Below are positions 22,122 to 31,295 of a stretch of 64,000 nucleotides of DNA, piece by piece. Source of the stretch: Pseudoalteromonas luteoviolacea DSM 6061 (GTDB lineage Bacteria > Pseudomonadota > Gammaproteobacteria > Enterobacterales > Alteromonadaceae); assembly GCF_001625655.1 (NCBI RefSeq), contig NZ_AUYB01000112.1, positions 1 through 64,000 of the forward strand, in the 5' to 3' direction. The notes under the pieces were generated by a model. That model was not told the origin of the DNA. It did not search any database and was given only the letters and a program-made list of their open reading frames with translations. Position 1 is the stretch's first letter. The number at the start of each line of letters is the position of its first letter. The position numbers and the translations under genes were made by a program.

Positions 22122-23849
22122 GTGCTAGTTGATCAAATCATCTTAACAGGCATTATGCTCGCTTTAGTCGTGTGCTTATTCGGCACACGCCTCAACCCAG
22201 CTTGGTTATTTGTCAGTGCGATTGGCATCAGCTATCTAACTGGCTTAATTGAGCTGGAATCTATGTTGGTTAACTACGCCAACCCTTCTTTAATTACCTT
22301 AGTATTGCTGATCTTAGTATCTATCGCGATAGAAAAGACCACTTTGGTGCAAAAGCTTGCAAGTACGTTAGCAAGCGGTAGCTTGTCAAAATCAGTCATG
22401 AAACTGGGGCTTTCAACAGCTTTTTTATCATCGTTTACAAACAACACAGCAGTGGTCGCATCTTTAATTAGTACTATTAAAGAAAGTCAAACGCACTCGC
22501 CCTCTAAGCTCTTGTTACCTCTGTCTTATACAGCCATATTAGGAGGCACATTAACACTCATTGGTACCTCGACCAATTTAATCGTTAATGGCTTTGCCGT
22601 TGATGCAGGTATGGCGCCTTTGGGCTTTTTCGACTTCACCTTAGTCGGTATTGGTGCACTTTTGGTTGGCCTTTTAACTATTCTTCTCCTACTCAAGTTT
22701 TTGCCTGATCACGGAACAGAGAGTGAAGAAGTGGTGCCTTTTTACCTAGAGGGTAAAGTTGCATTTGGCTCCAAACTGATTGGCCGCACCGTTGAAGAAA
22801 ATGGTCTCAGGGATTTAAAAGACCTCTTCCTCGCCGAGATAATTCGTGGCGAGCGCCGTATTTGCGCAGTTACGCCGCAACAAGAAATACGTCAAGGTGA
22901 CGTACTATTGTTTGTTGGTGACATCAAATCAGTACCGCTATTAAGACAGTTTGATGGTCTACAAGTTGTTCATGATAAACATGAAAAAGATGCTGAGCAC
23001 TTAGTTGAAGTGGTAGTTAGCCAGTCATCTAAATACATTGGTAAAACCATCAAAGAAATTCGCTTTAGAGAACAGTTTCACGCTGCTGTAATTGCTATTC
23101 GCCGTGGCCATGACCGCCTGCAAGGCGGCTTGGGTAAAGTTAAGCTGCAAGCGGGTGACTCTCTCATTCTTGCACCGAGTAGTGACTTTTACGAACTACC
23201 AGATTTGAAACGCGAATTCGTCTATATTTCCGGTTTGGACTTACAAACTCACTTAACGCAAAAGCAATCAAATCATGTGTTACTGGGCTTTGCTGCAGTC
23301 ATTGGCTTGGGTATTTTTGATATCGTACCTTTAGTAAAAGGTCTCATGGTGTTGCTTTTAGCGTTAGTCGCTTTGGGTACCATCAAGGTAAATGAGATGA
23401 AGCGCCGCTTTCCAATTGAGTTACTTGCAATTGTTGGCAGCGCCATTGGTCTGGCGAAATTGATGATAGATACCGGACTTGCTAGTAAGTTATCAGACGC
23501 TTTGTTTCTTTTGCTTGGTGACTTTGGTCCCTATGGTGCCTTTATTGCCATATTCGTGATGACCGTCGTATTCACCGAACTCATCACTAACAATGCCGCT
23601 GCCGCTTTATCATTTCCCGTGGCCTATGCACTGGCTGTTGGCTTTGGCGTTGACCCTCTACCATTTATTATGGCGGTCGCATTCGGTGCGTCGGCCAGCT
23701 TTATTTCACCCTTTGGTTATCAGACAAACCTGATGGTTTATAGTGCAGGAAACTACCGTATTCGCGATTATGTGACGGTAGGAGTGCCTTTGTCTATCAT
23801 CTATTCCATCACCGTTTTAACCTTGATCCCATTGGTCTTTCCCTTTTAA
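22122..23849 (+). CDS. SLC13/DASS-type membrane transporter with two TrkA-C domains, probable sulfate permease
   Basis: Inner-membrane transporter of 575 residues. Membrane segments fill about 1-195 and 385-575. The two repeats carry the DASS signatures [10 protein letters not shown] with [12 protein letters not shown], and [13 protein letters not shown] with [13 protein letters not shown]. Two TrkA-C/RCK_C domains sit in the middle (about 205-285 and 290-370). Start is a GTG with GGGAG upstream. It lies between cysN and cysC, and its stop overlaps the cysC start, so sulfate (or a close oxyanion) is the likely substrate. This is inferred from context; the family also carries dicarboxylates. 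Confidence 0.88.
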   Translation: MLVDQIILTGIMLALVVCLFGTRLNPAWLFVSAIGISYLTGLIELESMLVNYANPSLITLVLLILVSIAIEKTTLVQKLASTLASGSLSKSVMKLGLSTAFLSSFTNNTAVVASLISTIKESQTHSPSKLLLPLSYTAILGGTLTLIGTSTNLIVNGFAVDAGMAPLGFFDFTLVGIGALLVGLLTILLLLKFLPDHGTESEEVVPFYLEGKVAFGSKLIGRTVEENGLRDLKDLFLAEIIRGERRICAVTPQQEIRQGDVLLFVGDIKSVPLLRQFDGLQVVHDKHEKDAEHLVEVVVSQSSKYIGKTIKEIRFREQFHAAVIAIRRGHDRLQGGLGKVKLQAGDSLILAPSSDFYELPDLKREFVYISGLDLQTHLTQKQSNHVLLGFAAVIGLGIFDIVPLVKGLMVLLLALVALGTIKVNEMKRRFPIELLAIVGSAIGLAKLMIDTGLASKLSDALFLLLGDFGPYGAFIAIFVMTVVFTELITNNAAAALSFPVAYALAVGFGVDPLPFIMAVAFGASASFISPFGYQTNLMVYSAGNYRIRDYVTVGVPLSIIYSITVLTLIPLVFPF

Positions 23850-24457
23850 TGGACAGCTTCATGGATAAAAACATTGTTTGGCATAATTACGCCGTAGAAA
23901 AAACACACCGTGGTGAACTCAAAGGCCACAAGCCTGTTATTTTATGGTTTACAGGTTTTTCTGGTTCTGGCAAAAGTACCGTCGCTAATGCACTAGAAAG
24001 TGCGTTACATCAAAATGGTGTGCATACATATTTACTTGATGGTGATAATGTAAGGCATGGCCTTTGTAAAGACCTTGGCTTCAGTGATGCCGACCGCATA
24101 GAGAATATTCGTCGCGTAGGTCAGCTCAGCAAGCTAATGGTAGATGCAGGTTTGGTTGTTCTTACAGCGTTTATCTCTCCATTCCAAGCAGAACGGGATA
24201 TGGTCCGTGAACTTGTCGAAGACGGTGAGTTTATTGAGGTGTTTTTAGATACACCTCTAGAAATCTGTGAGCAACGAGACCCAAAAGGTCTATACAAAAA
24301 AGCACGTGCAGGTGAAATTAAAAACTTCACGGGCATCGACTCTGACTATCAGCCACCTGTTGCGCCTGAAGTAAAATTAAATACGGGTGAAAACTCGCTT
24401 GAAGAGTCAGTGCAACAACTCATAGATTATTTAAAAGATAAAAACATCATTAAGTAA
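23849..24457 (+). CDS. cysC: Adenylylsulfate kinase (APS kinase)
   Basis: Phosphorylates APS to 3'-phosphoadenylylsulfate (PAPS). 202 residues. The P-loop [15 protein letters not shown] is near residues 35-49, and [16 protein letters not shown] and the lid segment [22 protein letters not shown] are strongly conserved. The ATG at 23849 overlaps the transporter stop (TAATG); a second ATG at 23861 is possible and would drop four residues. PAPS feeds CysH encoded at 39.3 kb. Confidence 0.97.
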   Translation: MDSFMDKNIVWHNYAVEKTHRGELKGHKPVILWFTGFSGSGKSTVANALESALHQNGVHTYLLDGDNVRHGLCKDLGFSDADRIENIRRVGQLSKLMVDAGLVVLTAFISPFQAERDMVRELVEDGEFIEVFLDTPLEICEQRDPKGLYKKARAGEIKNFTGIDSDYQPPVAPEVKLNTGENSLEESVQQLIDYLKDKNIIK

Positions 24458-24469
24458 CAAGGAATACTC

Positions 24470-25240
24470 ATGAATGACACAGACCTGCTAGAAGAACTTG
24501 TTGAGCTTGCCCGTCTTGCAGGCGAAGAAATCATGCAAATTTACGCAAAAGATTTCGCGGTCGATTATAAAAATGACAATAGTCCCGTCACAGACGCAGA
24601 TCTTGCTGCAAACTGTGTGATCACCGCAGGTCTGAAGCGCCTTACCCCAGAGATCCCGATCCTCAGTGAAGAAAGTGCAGATATTAGTTGGCAAGAAAGA
24701 CAAAGCTGGCAACGTTATTGGCTGGTCGATCCAATTGATGGTACCAAAGAGTTCATCAAGAAAAATGGTGAGTTCACGGTTAATATCGCCTTAATTGAAC
24801 ACGGTAATCCAACTATGGGGGTTGTTTACGCACCAGCACTTAAGACCTGTTATCTGGCAGCTAAGAGTATTGGCGCTTTCAGAGAATGTGATGAAGCGCG
24901 TATCGAGCTTAAAGTAACGCGCAAAAGTAAACAAGGTAAAGTGAAAGTCGTTGGCTCGCGCTCTCACCCTTCTCCGGAGTTGGAAGATTATTTGGCGCAA
25001 TTTGATGACGTGGAAATGGTTCCGAAAGGGAGCTCGCTTAAGCTCTGTTTGGTGGCCGAAGGTGAAGCGGATATTTACCCTAGACTGGGACCTACTAGCG
25101 AGTGGGACACTGGTGCTGGCCACGCTGTGGCGGAGATAGCCGGTGCAACCGTGACGCACATAGATGGCTCACCACTCAAGTACAATCAAAAAGAGTCATT
25201 CTTAAACCCTTACTTTGTAGTTTCAAGGCTAGAGAGTTAA
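24470..25240 (+). CDS. cysQ: 3'(2'),5'-bisphosphate nucleotidase
   Basis: Hydrolyses PAP, the toxic by-product of PAPS reduction, to AMP. 256 residues of the inositol-monophosphatase fold: metal-binding LSEES near residue 65, DPIDGTKEFI near residue 86 and the distal metal site WDTGAGHAV near residue 208. It is 12 bp downstream of cysC and ends the operon. Position at the end of a sulfate-activation cluster supports CysQ rather than inositol monophosphatase. Confidence 0.94.
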   Translation: MNDTDLLEELVELARLAGEEIMQIYAKDFAVDYKNDNSPVTDADLAANCVITAGLKRLTPEIPILSEESADISWQERQSWQRYWLVDPIDGTKEFIKKNGEFTVNIALIEHGNPTMGVVYAPALKTCYLAAKSIGAFRECDEARIELKVTRKSKQGKVKVVGSRSHPSPELEDYLAQFDDVEMVPKGSSLKLCLVAEGEADIYPRLGPTSEWDTGAGHAVAEIAGATVTHIDGSPLKYNQKESFLNPYFVVSRLES

Positions 25241-25424
25241 TTCTGTACTGCATCGCGTCTGCTTATGACTCGATGCAGCTCCCTATCCGCACCTTTTACA
25301 ACCATAGTGCTAGGATTTTTATTCACTTGCTTATACTATAGCGCTTCAAACTGACATGCTTTAACACGCTAGCCTTTCGATGCTTTGGCATGTTCACATC
25401 GTACTGATTAAATTGGAAAATGAT

Positions 25425-26444
25425 ATGGACTTTAAACAGCTCTTTATAGCTGCTCTGGCGCTTTTGCCTGCACAGCAAGCCGTTGCGAAAAAAGCTTCCT
25501 CAGATGAAATTGAAGCGCTCAATCAATGTATTCTCAGTCAAGCAATGTCAGGCGATGAGAACAGAACAATGAAAGAAGTCCGCCAGTATTGTGAACAGCA
25601 GATTGGTGGCCTGAGCCAGCTTGATAAACGTATTGCGAGGGAGCGTGTGACAGAAGAAAACCGTAACGTACTTACACCACATCACCGCAATTACATTTTG
25701 CCAGTCTCTTACATTAAAAATCCTAACAACCGCCCATTTAATAGATTTATGGAAAAGGGGGATCAAGAAGGGGAGCCACTTGATAATGTAGAGGCAAAAT
25801 ATCAAATATCATTAAAGTTGCCTCTTTATCATGATTTTGAAGATAAAGATCAGGCCATTTATATGGGTGTGACGTTGCAGTCTTACTGGCAGGTTTACAA
25901 CAAAGATATTTCTTCTCCATTTCGTGAGACGAATTACGAGCCGGAAATATTTTGGATTAACTTTCTAGATGACGAAAACGTGCTTTGGGGCGATGAAATG
26001 GCATTTGTACTTGGGATCTCCCATCAGTCCAATGGCCGAAGTCAGCCAAACTCTCGCTCTTGGAATCGCATTTATGCAAACTTCATTTGGGAGTATGACG
26101 GCTTTGTATTTAGCTTTAAACCATGGTATCGACTGCCTGAAGATGACAAACCCGAGCCAAACTCGGCCAAAGGTGACGACAACCCAGATATCCACAAGTA
26201 CATGGGATATTTCGAGCTAAGTGGCGCTTACCGTTTTAACAATGACCACGAAGTAGGAATGATGCTGAGAAACAACGTCGGTGGAGATAATCGTGGTGCA
26301 GTACAATTAGATTGGTCTTTCCCTATTACCGGCCGAGTAAGGGGCTACGCACAATACTTCAATGGTTACGGCGAAAGCTTAATTGACTACGATGCACATA
26401 TTCAACGTTTAGGCATTGGTATTGCCATTACCGATTTACTCTAA
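25425..26444 (+). CDS. pldA: Outer membrane phospholipase A
   Basis: OMPLA hydrolyses phospholipids that stray into the outer leaflet of the outer membrane. The start chosen is the ATG at 25425, giving a clear signal peptide (MDFKQLFIAALALLPAQQAVA) and a 339-residue precursor; an in-frame extension to 25380 would spoil the signal. The catalytic His-Ser-Asn triad is intact: H200 and S202 in GISHQSNGRS, with N214 in SRSWNRIY at the same spacing as in E. coli (H142, S144, N156). The N-terminal extension before the barrel (about 21-90) is longer than in E. coli and has two cysteines. It stands alone and is convergent with the next gene. Confidence 0.94.
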   Translation: MDFKQLFIAALALLPAQQAVAKKASSDEIEALNQCILSQAMSGDENRTMKEVRQYCEQQIGGLSQLDKRIARERVTEENRNVLTPHHRNYILPVSYIKNPNNRPFNRFMEKGDQEGEPLDNVEAKYQISLKLPLYHDFEDKDQAIYMGVTLQSYWQVYNKDISSPFRETNYEPEIFWINFLDDENVLWGDEMAFVLGISHQSNGRSQPNSRSWNRIYANFIWEYDGFVFSFKPWYRLPEDDKPEPNSAKGDDNPDIHKYMGYFELSGAYRFNNDHEVGMMLRNNVGGDNRGAVQLDWSFPITGRVRGYAQYFNGYGESLIDYDAHIQRLGIGIAITDLL

Positions 26445-26452
26445 AAGTGCAA

Positions 26453-26479
26453 AGCGACCAAACCTTCGGCTTGGTCGCT
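26453..26479. terminator. Convergent terminator after pldA and the yiiD-like gene
   Basis: A 9-bp stem AGCGACCAA/TTGGTCGCT with additional CC/GG pairing around TTC in the loop. It lies between the converging pldA and GNAT-thioesterase stops. T runs are modest on both sides. Confidence 0.65.
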
Positions 26480-26485
26480 CATTCT

Positions 26486-27382
26486 TTATTTGCCAATGAT
26501 CACGAATTCACCGCAAAACTTGGCTACCAGTACATCTCCATCATAAACATTCACAGGCACCGTATACCGAGCTTTACCATTCGTTGTTAACTCAGACAAC
26601 TCTCCTTCACACTCGGATAATGTGACTGTCGCACCTGGTGCTGTTGTCAAAGGCTTAAGGTACTTAATATTGGCATCCGCCAAAACAATATCACCTTCTA
26701 AATTATGTTCCTTCAACGCCAGATAAGTTGCGCCCCAGCCAGTTAATGTCGCCATACTGTAAACTGAACCAGCAAACATTGAGTTATGTAGGTTCAGATT
26801 CGCCTTTAAATCAGCTTTGGTTGCAAACTGCCAGTCAGTATAGCTTTCCACTTTAATACCCATGGCATCACTGATTGGAATAGACTCTCGCCATGTATCT
26901 TGTAATACCTGAGTCCAATCTGGGTGACGAAACCAACCGGGCTCAGATGGCTTTTGTTTTACCATCTTCCAATGCTGTACATCGCCATATGCCAGATGCG
27001 CCTTTTCCATCACTTCATAACCGTGACGCTCGTAAAACGCTAATGCTCGCTCGCGTGCAAATAGAACCAGTTCTTGCGCGTCTTGCGTCCAAGCGACTTT
27101 TTCTAATTCATGTAAGAGTCGACTTCCCAAGTGCTGGCCACGGTGAGATTCATCAACCGCCATGTAACGCACTTGAGCCTGCTCATGATTGTTGAAGTGC
27201 AAACGCGCGACAGCAAGGACTTCACCTTCATTGTTTTTAATATACCGATGCTCAGACTCTTGTTCTAAGTCATCCTGTTCAGATCCCCTAGGTTGATGCC
27301 AAGGCGCACGAAGCACTTGCCAACGTAATTGATAGTAATCCTGCCAATCCTGACTACTTTGAGGTGAAGTTACTGGAAACAT
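26486..27382 (-). CDS. yiiD: GNAT acetyltransferase fused to YiiD-type thioesterase domain
   Basis: A two-domain protein of 298 residues. Residues about 1-150 are a GNAT N-acetyltransferase (VARLHFNNHEQAQVRYMAVDESHRGQHLGSRLLHELE, with the acetyl-CoA loop RGQHLGSRL). Residues about 155-298 are the hotdog-like YiiD C-terminal domain (NLHNSMFAGSVYSMATLTGWGATYLAL). E. coli YiiD (also called FabY) has this architecture and lies next to dtd and yihY, as here. A role in acyl-ACP metabolism is proposed for relatives; substrate not visible. Gene symbol rests on architecture plus neighbourhood. Confidence 0.85.
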   Translation of the reverse strand: MFPVTSPQSSQDWQDYYQLRWQVLRAPWHQPRGSEQDDLEQESEHRYIKNNEGEVLAVARLHFNNHEQAQVRYMAVDESHRGQHLGSRLLHELEKVAWTQDAQELVLFARERALAFYERHGYEVMEKAHLAYGDVQHWKMVKQKPSEPGWFRHPDWTQVLQDTWRESIPISDAMGIKVESYTDWQFATKADLKANLNLHNSMFAGSVYSMATLTGWGATYLALKEHNLEGDIVLADANIKYLKPLTTAPGATVTLSECEGELSELTTNGKARYTVPVNVYDGDVLVAKFCGEFVIIGK

Positions 27383-27460
27383 ATTTACTCCTTTTTGAGC
27401 ACACCTACATTAGTGCCAATTTTTGTTTTCTACCTTACAAGAAAAATAGCTGAACAGGAA

Positions 27461-28243
27461 ATGCTCAAGATAAAATCATCGACTAATTGTGTAAAATCAT
27501 CTAAACACAGTGGAATTACCTCAATCCTTGGCTATGCTGATGTAACTATGCAGGAATTTTTGACAGAATCAGGAACCGTCAGCAGCGATTTTGTAACCCA
27601 AAGCCACCAGCTAGGCCATTTGTTATATTGGCATAAGCATGGAAAGACGAGCATACAAGTAAGACAAGAAAAAACGCTCCGTTGGCTACTAATAAACAAC
27701 ACGTTACAGTCAATCGTTGAACTGAACCACCCAGAACACTTGCTATTCCCTCACTTGCAAGTGCTAGACAGCTTATGGCAAAAATACCCACCTCCACAGC
27801 GAGTTTTAGAGTTGGGACTGGGTGCCGGTGCCATACGTGACTACTTGCATAGTGTACATCAAGATTGTCAGGTCATTTCTGTGGATAATAATCCAGATAT
27901 CATTCACTGTTACAAGCGTTACTTTGGCGGAGACCATATCAGTGAAGTCAATTGTAATGATGCTTACAAGGTATTAGAGCTTGAGAATACCACTCCATTC
28001 AATTGGATTATTTTGGATTTATTTAGTGAACTAGATGCCCCGCGGTTTCTCTATCAACATAAGTTTTATACTCTGCTGCGTAATACCCTCTCGGAACAAG
28101 GGGTGCTCTTTATAAATTTTATTGCTGAGCATGAGTCCCAGCTCAAGCAGCTAGAACACTTGCTCATCATTAATTTTGGCAAAAAGCCGCATATACATCA
28201 TGTACCGGGCTATGCGAACTATATTATTGTAATTGAACGCTAA
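27461..28243 (+). CDS. Spermidine-synthase-like SAM-dependent methyltransferase-fold protein
   Basis: A 260-residue protein with a Rossmann methyltransferase core: motif I VLELGLGAGAIRDYL, then VISVDNNPDII (acidic residue after the second strand) and WIILDLFSE. An N-terminal strand region (RWLLINNTLQSIVEL) resembles the substrate-facing part of spermidine-synthase-like proteins. Start is uncertain: the frame opens at a TTG at 27395, ATG codons lie at 27461 and 27548, and none has ideal ribosome-binding spacing; 27461 has AGGAA close by. It is divergent from yiiD and overlaps the dtd stop by 4 bp. True polyamine synthase activity is not shown. Confidence 0.75.
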   Translation: MLKIKSSTNCVKSSKHSGITSILGYADVTMQEFLTESGTVSSDFVTQSHQLGHLLYWHKHGKTSIQVRQEKTLRWLLINNTLQSIVELNHPEHLLFPHLQVLDSLWQKYPPPQRVLELGLGAGAIRDYLHSVHQDCQVISVDNNPDIIHCYKRYFGGDHISEVNCNDAYKVLELENTTPFNWIILDLFSELDAPRFLYQHKFYTLLRNTLSEQGVLFINFIAEHESQLKQLEHLLIINFGKKPHIHHVPGYANYIIVIER

Positions 28244-28677
28244 ACAGATAGATTAAACGTCACCGGCCCATCGTTACACAAGCTGACTTGCATATCAGCA
28301 CCAAATTCGCCAGTGGCTACGGTTAAGCCCGTTTCTTTGGCCTTTGCCACAAAGTACTCATACAGAGACAACGCTTGTTGTGGTGTACCAGCACTCGAAA
28401 AACTGGGTCTCATCCCCTTTTTTGTGTCAGCCGCCAGTGTAAATTGAGAAACCACTAGCAATTCACCTTCAATGTCCTTAAGACTTAAATTCATTTTTCC
28501 TGCATCGTCAGTAAAAATGCGATAATTACTGACTTTGTGTAATAGTTTGTCTGCGCTACTTTCGTCATCTGACTTTTCTACGCCAAGTAACAGTAAAATC
28601 CCCTGTTGGATCTCACCTACCACTTCGCCACCGACTTCAACTTTTGCGAATTTAACTCTTTGAATGAGTCCTTGCAC
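28240..28677 (-). CDS. dtd: D-aminoacyl-tRNA deacylase
   Basis: Removes D-amino acids mischarged onto tRNA. The 145-residue length is exactly standard. Conserved motifs are MQGLIQRVKFAKVEV at the start, SQFTLAADTKKGMRPSFSSA (the SQFTL motif) around residues 77-96 and the C-terminal NDGPVTF, whose Gly-cisPro pair recognises the D-amino acid. Part of the yihY-hydrolase-dtd-yiiD gene group; its end overlaps the convergent methyltransferase-fold gene by 4 bp. Confidence 0.97.
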   Translation of the reverse strand: MQGLIQRVKFAKVEVGGEVVGEIQQGILLLLGVEKSDDESSADKLLHKVSNYRIFTDDAGKMNLSLKDIEGELLVVSQFTLAADTKKGMRPSFSSAGTPQQALSLYEYFVAKAKETGLTVATGEFGADMQVSLCNDGPVTFNLSV

Positions 28678-28678
28678 A

Positions 28679-29629
28679 CTAACCTCTGTTTTTATCTATT
28701 TTACACAGCAAAAGATCTGCTGCTCTGCGTATAGCCTCCGAATATACTTTATTTGTGGTGCTGTGCCCAACTCCCTCTAAAATTAATAGCCGCGCACGCA
28801 CTTGTTCGGCAAATTTTTGTGCCGACGCAAACCGGCACACAAGATCTTGACGACTGTGAATCATCCACACCGGGAATTGTGTGATCTGCTGAGCATGCTG
28901 AAGGATCTGTTGCTCTTCGATAAAGCAGTGAGCTGACATGTAATGCACCATCAATTTTGCTTGTGCAACTAGGTTTCCCCCGTTGTGTAATTGGTAACGC
29001 TGTAATTGAATGTCAACGCTTAACTGCCGATCCCAATCCAGCCATAGCTGTGCCGCTTTATGCTGAAGCAATTCATCCTCACCAAATAGCTGTTCGCGGT
29101 ATATATCTAAAATTCGCTCATGCGCGGTTTCGCCATGAGAAAATATTGCAAACTTTTCAGGGTAAAATTGCGCCCCAGCCCCACTGCTGCTGTATAGCCA
29201 TGCCAAGTCATCCTGCGCGGCAAAAAAACTCGCCCACACTATTACTCCAACTACTCTATCGCTATGTTGCTGAGCAAATAACAGTGCTAAAGTCGCCCCC
29301 CATGAGCCACCCGCTATGACACATTTCGCCAAATCAAGGTAATCCAGTATTGCACACATATCGGCAATCAAAAATTGGGTATTGTTGTGCTCTAACGAAT
29401 GTGGAGAAGAGTTGCCGCATCCACGCTGACTGTAAAGTATGATGCGATAACGTGCCGGATTAAAGTATGTTTGGGTAGGATTTTGTAGACCGGTTCCTGG
29501 CCCGCCATGACACACAAGGACGGGCACCCCCTCAGGGTTACCATATTCTTCAACATGTATTTGGTGACCATGTGAAACTGGCAAGTGAAAGCTACGCAGC
29601 ACAGCACTAGGCTGATAAAGTAGGGCCAT
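28679..29629 (-). CDS. Proline-iminopeptidase-like alpha/beta hydrolase
   Basis: Family S33 alpha/beta hydrolase of 316 residues. The oxyanion motif HGGPGTG is near residue 41 and the nucleophile elbow GGSWGATLALLFAQ near residue 110; the acid in HSRQDLVCRF and the histidine in GVGHST complete a plausible triad. The highly conserved DQRGCGRS motif reads SQRGCGNS here (Asp to Ser and Arg to Asn), which is unusual. Start is set at the ATG at 29629; a TTG at 29641 is in frame. It lies between yihY (8-bp gap) and dtd. Substrate may be N-terminal proline peptides, but the altered motif lowers certainty. Confidence 0.85.
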   Translation of the reverse strand: MALLYQPSAVLRSFHLPVSHGHQIHVEEYGNPEGVPVLVCHGGPGTGLQNPTQTYFNPARYRIILYSQRGCGNSSPHSLEHNNTQFLIADMCAILDYLDLAKCVIAGGSWGATLALLFAQQHSDRVVGVIVWASFFAAQDDLAWLYSSSGAGAQFYPEKFAIFSHGETAHERILDIYREQLFGEDELLQHKAAQLWLDWDRQLSVDIQLQRYQLHNGGNLVAQAKLMVHYMSAHCFIEEQQILQHAQQITQFPVWMIHSRQDLVCRFASAQKFAEQVRARLLILEGVGHSTTNKVYSEAIRRAADLLLCKIDKNRG

Positions 29630-29637
29630 GACTAACC

Positions 29638-30510
29638 TCAATCTTGAGGTGTGTCAGTCTCCTTTTCATGATGTTCCGCCAAGCAGGCAGTGAACTCTGC
29701 ACCTAGCAATACCACCATCCACGATAAATACACCCAAACAAATAAAATTGGGATTGTTGCCAATGCGCCGTATATTACCTCGTATGACGGGAAATGGCTG
29801 ATATACATAGCAAAGCCCCGTTTGGTCAACTCAAATAGAAAAGCGGCAAATAACGCACCGGGTATCGCGGCTTGAAACGACACACGTGTATTTGGTACTA
29901 AAGTATAGAGCATAATGAAGCCAGCCATTGAAATTACATAAGGCAAGAGTTTGAGCAACAATCCGCTAAAACCGGGGATCCCTTGATCAGCAAAAGACAC
30001 CAAGGAAACGATATAGGAGGTGACCCCAATACTTGCACCCAACAGTACAGGACCTAAAGTCAAAACCATCCAATATATGGCAAAAGAGATCATTAAAGGG
30101 CGTTTACTCTCCACCCGCCAAATACGATTCAAAGCACTATCTACATTGCGTATTAGCAATAGAGCAACGGCTGCTAGAAAGCTAATACCAACCGCAGTCA
30201 TTTGATTAGCGTTACCGGCAAACGCACTGATATGAGATTTAATCGTGTCCGTGGAGGTTGGTACGAAATTAGTAAAGATAAAATTCTCAATCGCCAAGCG
30301 AGTATTTTCAAAACCTGGGAAAGCCGTAAATATGGCGACCCCCACTGCAATTAACGGCACTAAAGACAACAGCGTAACATACGCCAAATACCCAGCATTG
30401 ATAGTTAGCTGGTCTTCTTTACAACGCTCAAAAAAGCGTTTCCACCAGCCTGGTTGCGCTTTCAAATATACGTATAGCTGGGCTTTTACTGCGGGCCAAT
30501 CTTGTTTCAT
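29638..30510 (-). CDS. yihY: YihY/BrkB family inner membrane protein
   Basis: A 290-residue membrane protein with about six helices. Family signatures match E. coli YihY almost throughout: AGYLAYVTLLSLVPLIAV, RNVDSALNRIWRVESKRP, YWMVLTLGPVLLGAS and IYGALATIPILFVWVYLSWMVVLLGAE. Once annotated as ribonuclease BN, which is now known to be a different gene; the true function is unsettled. It heads the minus-strand group yihY-hydrolase-dtd, conserved with E. coli. Confidence 0.93.
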   Translation of the reverse strand: MKQDWPAVKAQLYVYLKAQPGWWKRFFERCKEDQLTINAGYLAYVTLLSLVPLIAVGVAIFTAFPGFENTRLAIENFIFTNFVPTSTDTIKSHISAFAGNANQMTAVGISFLAAVALLLIRNVDSALNRIWRVESKRPLMISFAIYWMVLTLGPVLLGASIGVTSYIVSLVSFADQGIPGFSGLLLKLLPYVISMAGFIMLYTLVPNTRVSFQAAIPGALFAAFLFELTKRGFAMYISHFPSYEVIYGALATIPILFVWVYLSWMVVLLGAEFTACLAEHHEKETDTPQD

Positions 30511-30596
30511 GTTGATTCATTGCCAATGATAACTTTGCACATCTTACCAATCCGCTTCATAATTTAAAGTAGCCATTTAAAGTAAAAGGATAAAGT

Positions 30597-31259
30597 ATGC
30601 CTCTAAAATACCTACAAATAACCATAATGATTTTAGTCGCTACGCTTCTTAGCGGCTGCAAAAGCGCACAAAATGCTTACTATGCAGCTTGGGAGCAAGT
30701 GGGCGTGCATAAACGAGATATTCTAGTTGACCGAGTAGAAGATACTCAAGCTTCGCAACAAGCTTCCCAACAAGAGTTTCAAAGCGCATTAGAGAGACTT
30801 TCAGTATTAATAGATTTTGATGGCGGAGAGCTTGAAACTGTCTATGAGCAATTAAACAGTGATTATGAAGCCAGCCAAAGCTCAGCTGAAACGGTTACAG
30901 CCAATATCAATAAGGTTGAGTCTGTCGCTGAAGCATTATTCGATGAGTGGCAAAACGAACTGGAGCAGTATTCTAATCCGCAACTCAAACGCAGCAGTGA
31001 GAAAAAGCTGCTACAAACCCAACAACAATATAAAAAGCTGATCCGCTCCATGCGTAAAAGTGAAGCCAAAATGCAACCTGTCTTAGATTCGATGAAGGAC
31101 AACGTGCTTTACCTCAAGCACAACCTTAACGCGCAAGCAATCGCAGCTATCAAGGGCGAGTTTACAAACTTAAAGCGGGATATTCAAAGCTTGATCAGTG
31201 ATATGAATCGCTCTATCGCTGATTCAACGAGTTTCATTGAACAAATGAATAATAGCTAA
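30597..31259 (+). CDS. DUF2959-type lipoprotein with long coiled coil
   Basis: A 220-residue lipoprotein: signal peptide with lipobox LLSGC (lipidated cysteine near residue 21) followed by YYAAWEQVGVHKRDILVDRVEDTQASQ, a stretch typical of DUF2959 proteins. Most of the rest is predicted alpha-helical coiled coil (about 45-210), rich in Q, S, E and K. Function unknown; the family is common in marine gammaproteobacteria. It is divergent from yihY with an 86-bp spacer. Confidence 0.85.
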   Translation: MPLKYLQITIMILVATLLSGCKSAQNAYYAAWEQVGVHKRDILVDRVEDTQASQQASQQEFQSALERLSVLIDFDGGELETVYEQLNSDYEASQSSAETVTANINKVESVAEALFDEWQNELEQYSNPQLKRSSEKKLLQTQQQYKKLIRSMRKSEAKMQPVLDSMKDNVLYLKHNLNAQAIAAIKGEFTNLKRDIQSLISDMNRSIADSTSFIEQMNNS

Positions 31260-31268
31260 GAACTCATT

Positions 31269-31295
31269 AGCCAACTAAGTAAACCTTAGTTGGCT
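31269..31295. terminator. Convergent terminator overlapping the NAT gene end
   Basis: A perfect 11-bp stem AGCCAACTAAG/CTTAGTTGGCT with a 5-nt loop. The right arm contains the stop codon of the convergent arylamine N-acetyltransferase gene, so the terminator for the DUF2959 gene is partly coding on the other strand. Confidence 0.7.

Noticed and set aside
24470..25240. Inositol monophosphatase
   Set aside because: Shares the fold, but the position at the end of a cysC operon and CysQ-like motifs favour PAP phosphatase.
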